From the NCBI GenBank assembly GCA_018399855.1, contig JAGYNX010000112.1, forward strand, positions 1 through 6,513: a DNA stretch of 6,513 bases. The letters run 5' to 3'. Positions 5,228 through 6,513 of the stretch are shown here, piece after piece. The notes beneath the pieces were generated by a model. That model ran no database searches, was not told where the DNA came from, and worked only from the letters and a program-made list of their open reading frames with translations. The translations under genes and the position numbers were made by a program. Numbering within the stretch: position 1 is the first letter of the stretch; each line of letters starts with the position of its first letter. This DNA is from Spirochaetota bacterium. Its GTDB lineage: Bacteria; Spirochaetota; UBA4802; UB4802.

Positions 5228-6040
5228 ATGAAAAAACCAGATGTGAAAATTATTTTTGATACGATAAAGCGCTGGATACAATCTTCCAGGAATCGGCTGA
5301 TTCTCATGACAGCTTTTATCATCCTGGTTGCAACCATTCTCCTGGTATACCAGGCGTACGTGGTTTCATCATTCCAGGATTACCCTGAAGTTGAATTCAG
5401 TATGTCGGATTTCGTGAAAATGAACCTCGCAAAAACCGATGAGATTGAAAACGGGGCAGACCTGTCAGAAGAGGAAGACCTTGCCCGTTCAATCGTAGAA
5501 GAACTGGGGGAAGGCTTCAGGGACACGGCCCGCCGGGTATTCAGCGGCAGGTACGGTGAATACCGCATTAAGCGTTTTCTTCCCCGAGAAAAAAGAAACC
5601 TGCAGCAGGGGATAGATCCCGGCACGATGGATCTTGCCATCCAAAATGCACATGATCGTTTCAAAACAAACAGTATCAATACCCTTGAAAGACGCCTCAG
5701 AAAACTTGATGAAGGGTATGTTGATAATTATGGGAATAAACTGACCGAATACCTCCTTGAGGCATACGATGAGGGGGTGAAGGTATTCTCGGTCATAAAA
5801 CCCCGCACCATAGAGGAAGTGAACATTATTTCGGATATCGGCAGAAGTGCCTCGTACCGTCATTTCAACAGGCTCTATTACCGCCAGATCCGCTCACTGG
5901 AGAAGCAGAAAAGAAAAGAGGGAGAAAACTACAGGGCCACCGAAAAGCTTATACTCTACATCGCAGCCTTCATGACCCTTACCATTATACTGCTTGGTGC
6001 CATGGTGCTACGGCTCTACCACGTAGACAAAAGACCATAG
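5228..6040 (+). CDS. Unrecognised membrane protein with two transmembrane segments and a large charged central domain
   Basis: I do not recognise this 270-residue protein. A basic N-terminus (residues 1-23) leads into a hydrophobic helix at about 24-46. A charged, mostly helical region then runs from 47 to 240, and a second hydrophobic helix lies at about 241-263, followed by a short basic tail ending DKRP. By the positive-inside rule the N-terminus should be cytoplasmic, and with two helices the C-terminus too, placing the central domain outside the membrane; the Lys/Arg-rich stretch at 211-231 next to the second helix argues a little against this. The central part has an acidic patch (SEEEDL, 80-85) and basic-acidic helical stretches such as NTLERRLRKLDEG (151-163) that may form coiled coil. 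This two-helix layout resembles sensor modules, but no signalling domain is present. AAAGGA 4 nt upstream supports the start. It is divergent from the ZIP transporter and ends 12 bp before the converging acyl-CoA synthetase. Confidence 0.85.
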   Translation: MKKPDVKIIFDTIKRWIQSSRNRLILMTAFIILVATILLVYQAYVVSSFQDYPEVEFSMSDFVKMNLAKTDEIENGADLSEEEDLARSIVEELGEGFRDTARRVFSGRYGEYRIKRFLPREKRNLQQGIDPGTMDLAIQNAHDRFKTNSINTLERRLRKLDEGYVDNYGNKLTEYLLEAYDEGVKVFSVIKPRTIEEVNIISDIGRSASYRHFNRLYYRQIRSLEKQKRKEGENYRATEKLILYIAAFMTLTIILLGAMVLRLYHVDKRP

Positions 6041-6052
6041 CCCCGACAGCGT

Positions 6053-6513
6053 TTAACTGCCGCATGAAAGGTACTGCTCGTCACCGGCACCTTCCCGTAT
6101 CGTTTCACCTGCAGCTTCTTCTGCATCATGCACAATGCGGGCCCGTGCATCAAGAGCAAGCACCCCTTCTCCGCTTTCAAATACACGCACCGGGTTCAGG
6201 TCAAGTTCCCTGATGCAGGGGAATCTCTTCATGATAACACTTACCCGATGAATGATGTCAACAAGGGCATCGATATCAGCACCAGGCTTTCCCCGTGTCC
6301 CCCGCAGAATTGTATGGCATTTCAGCCTTTCAAGCTTTTCCCTGATCTCAGCAGTGCCGGCAGGACAGAGCACCCGTTCAACATCTTCGAACACCTCGGT
6401 GTATATGCCCCCGTAACCGAACACCACCACCGGCCCGAAGGAGTCATCCCGCATGCCGCCGATGAACATGTCATGCCCTTCAGGGACCATGGCGGACATA
6501 CGGTAATATTGAT
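6053..6513 (-). CDS. ADP-forming acyl-CoA synthetase, ATP-grasp C-terminal part (5' end outside window)
   Basis: The frame is open to the right edge, and 152 residues before the stop are visible. The ATP-grasp region of nucleoside-diphosphate-forming acetyl/acyl-CoA synthetases is recognisable from MVPEGHDMFIGGMRDDSFGP, then VVVFGYGGIYTEVFEDV, a middle block ILRGTRGKPGADIDALVDII, and the closing IRELDLNPVRVFESGEGVLA with LDARARI. These enzymes convert acyl-CoA, ADP and phosphate to the free acid, CoA and ATP, an energy-conserving step in fermentation of acetate and amino-acid-derived acids, and act in the cytoplasm. Whether this is a fused protein of about 700 residues or a separate beta subunit cannot be told because the N-terminal side is missing. 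An internal ATG at 6499 exists, but the upstream codons (reading QYYR) continue the domain, so it is not taken as the start. Confidence 0.9.
   Translation of the reverse strand, partial: QYYRMSAMVPEGHDMFIGGMRDDSFGPVVVFGYGGIYTEVFEDVERVLCPAGTAEIREKLERLKCHTILRGTRGKPGADIDALVDIIHRVSVIMKRFPCIRELDLNPVRVFESGEGVLALDARARIVHDAEEAAGETIREGAGDEQYLSCGS

Noticed and set aside
5102..5281. 60-residue N-terminal extension of the ZIP transporter from an upstream ATG at 5281
   Set aside because: It would overlap the divergent gene at 5228, is not hydrophobic, and is unlike ZupT. ATG 5101 has GGAGGAG and begins at the first membrane helix.
6041..6052. Possible terminator in the 12-bp convergent gap
   Set aside because: I found no inverted repeat or T-run there or in the adjacent gene ends.

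Overview
The window looks like ordinary chromosomal DNA from a free-living prokaryote. Genes are tightly packed, no introns or eukaryotic signals are visible, and several starts have good Shine-Dalgarno sites. I cannot assign the lineage from sequence alone. The ADP-forming acyl-CoA synthetase and the PolX-type PHP domain occur in many anaerobic bacteria and in archaea. The genes at 3040 (minus) and 3216 (plus) lack a clear Shine-Dalgarno and lie behind AT-rich TATA-like stretches, but this does not settle bacterium versus archaeon.

Left half, minus strand, read from right to left: a GNAT acetyltransferase (3040-2528), an N-terminally anchored alpha/beta hydrolase (2528-1635, start and stop overlapping as TAATG), a PHP-domain protein (1625-930) and a group II PLP-dependent decarboxylase (834-1, running off the window). 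The first three are probably one transcript. The 95-bp gap before the decarboxylase holds a 12-bp perfect palindrome and a near-perfect 11-bp-arm hairpin, so that gene may be separately controlled. The genes are not an obvious single pathway; they look like a loose metabolic cluster.

Middle: a 175-bp divergent intergenic region (3041-3215) carries a 10-bp tandem duplication, a degenerate 7-bp-period repeat and a nested inverted repeat directly before an EcsC-family gene (3216-4277, plus). That gene has a long unassigned C-terminal extension. It converges on a ZupT-like ZIP metal transporter (5101-4295, minus), and a small hairpin spans the 17-bp gap.

Right: divergent from the transporter is an unrecognised protein with two membrane segments (5228-6040, plus). 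It converges after 12 bp on the C-terminal end of an ADP-forming acyl-CoA synthetase (6513-6053, minus, partial).

I do not see a clear new multi-gene system. The most notable points are the PolX-like PHP domain detached from any polymerase and separated from the hydrolase only by one in-frame ochre codon, the EcsC C-terminal extension, the unknown two-TM protein opposite the metal transporter, and the structured DNA upstream of the decarboxylase. No tRNA, rRNA, CRISPR array or insertion sequence was seen.
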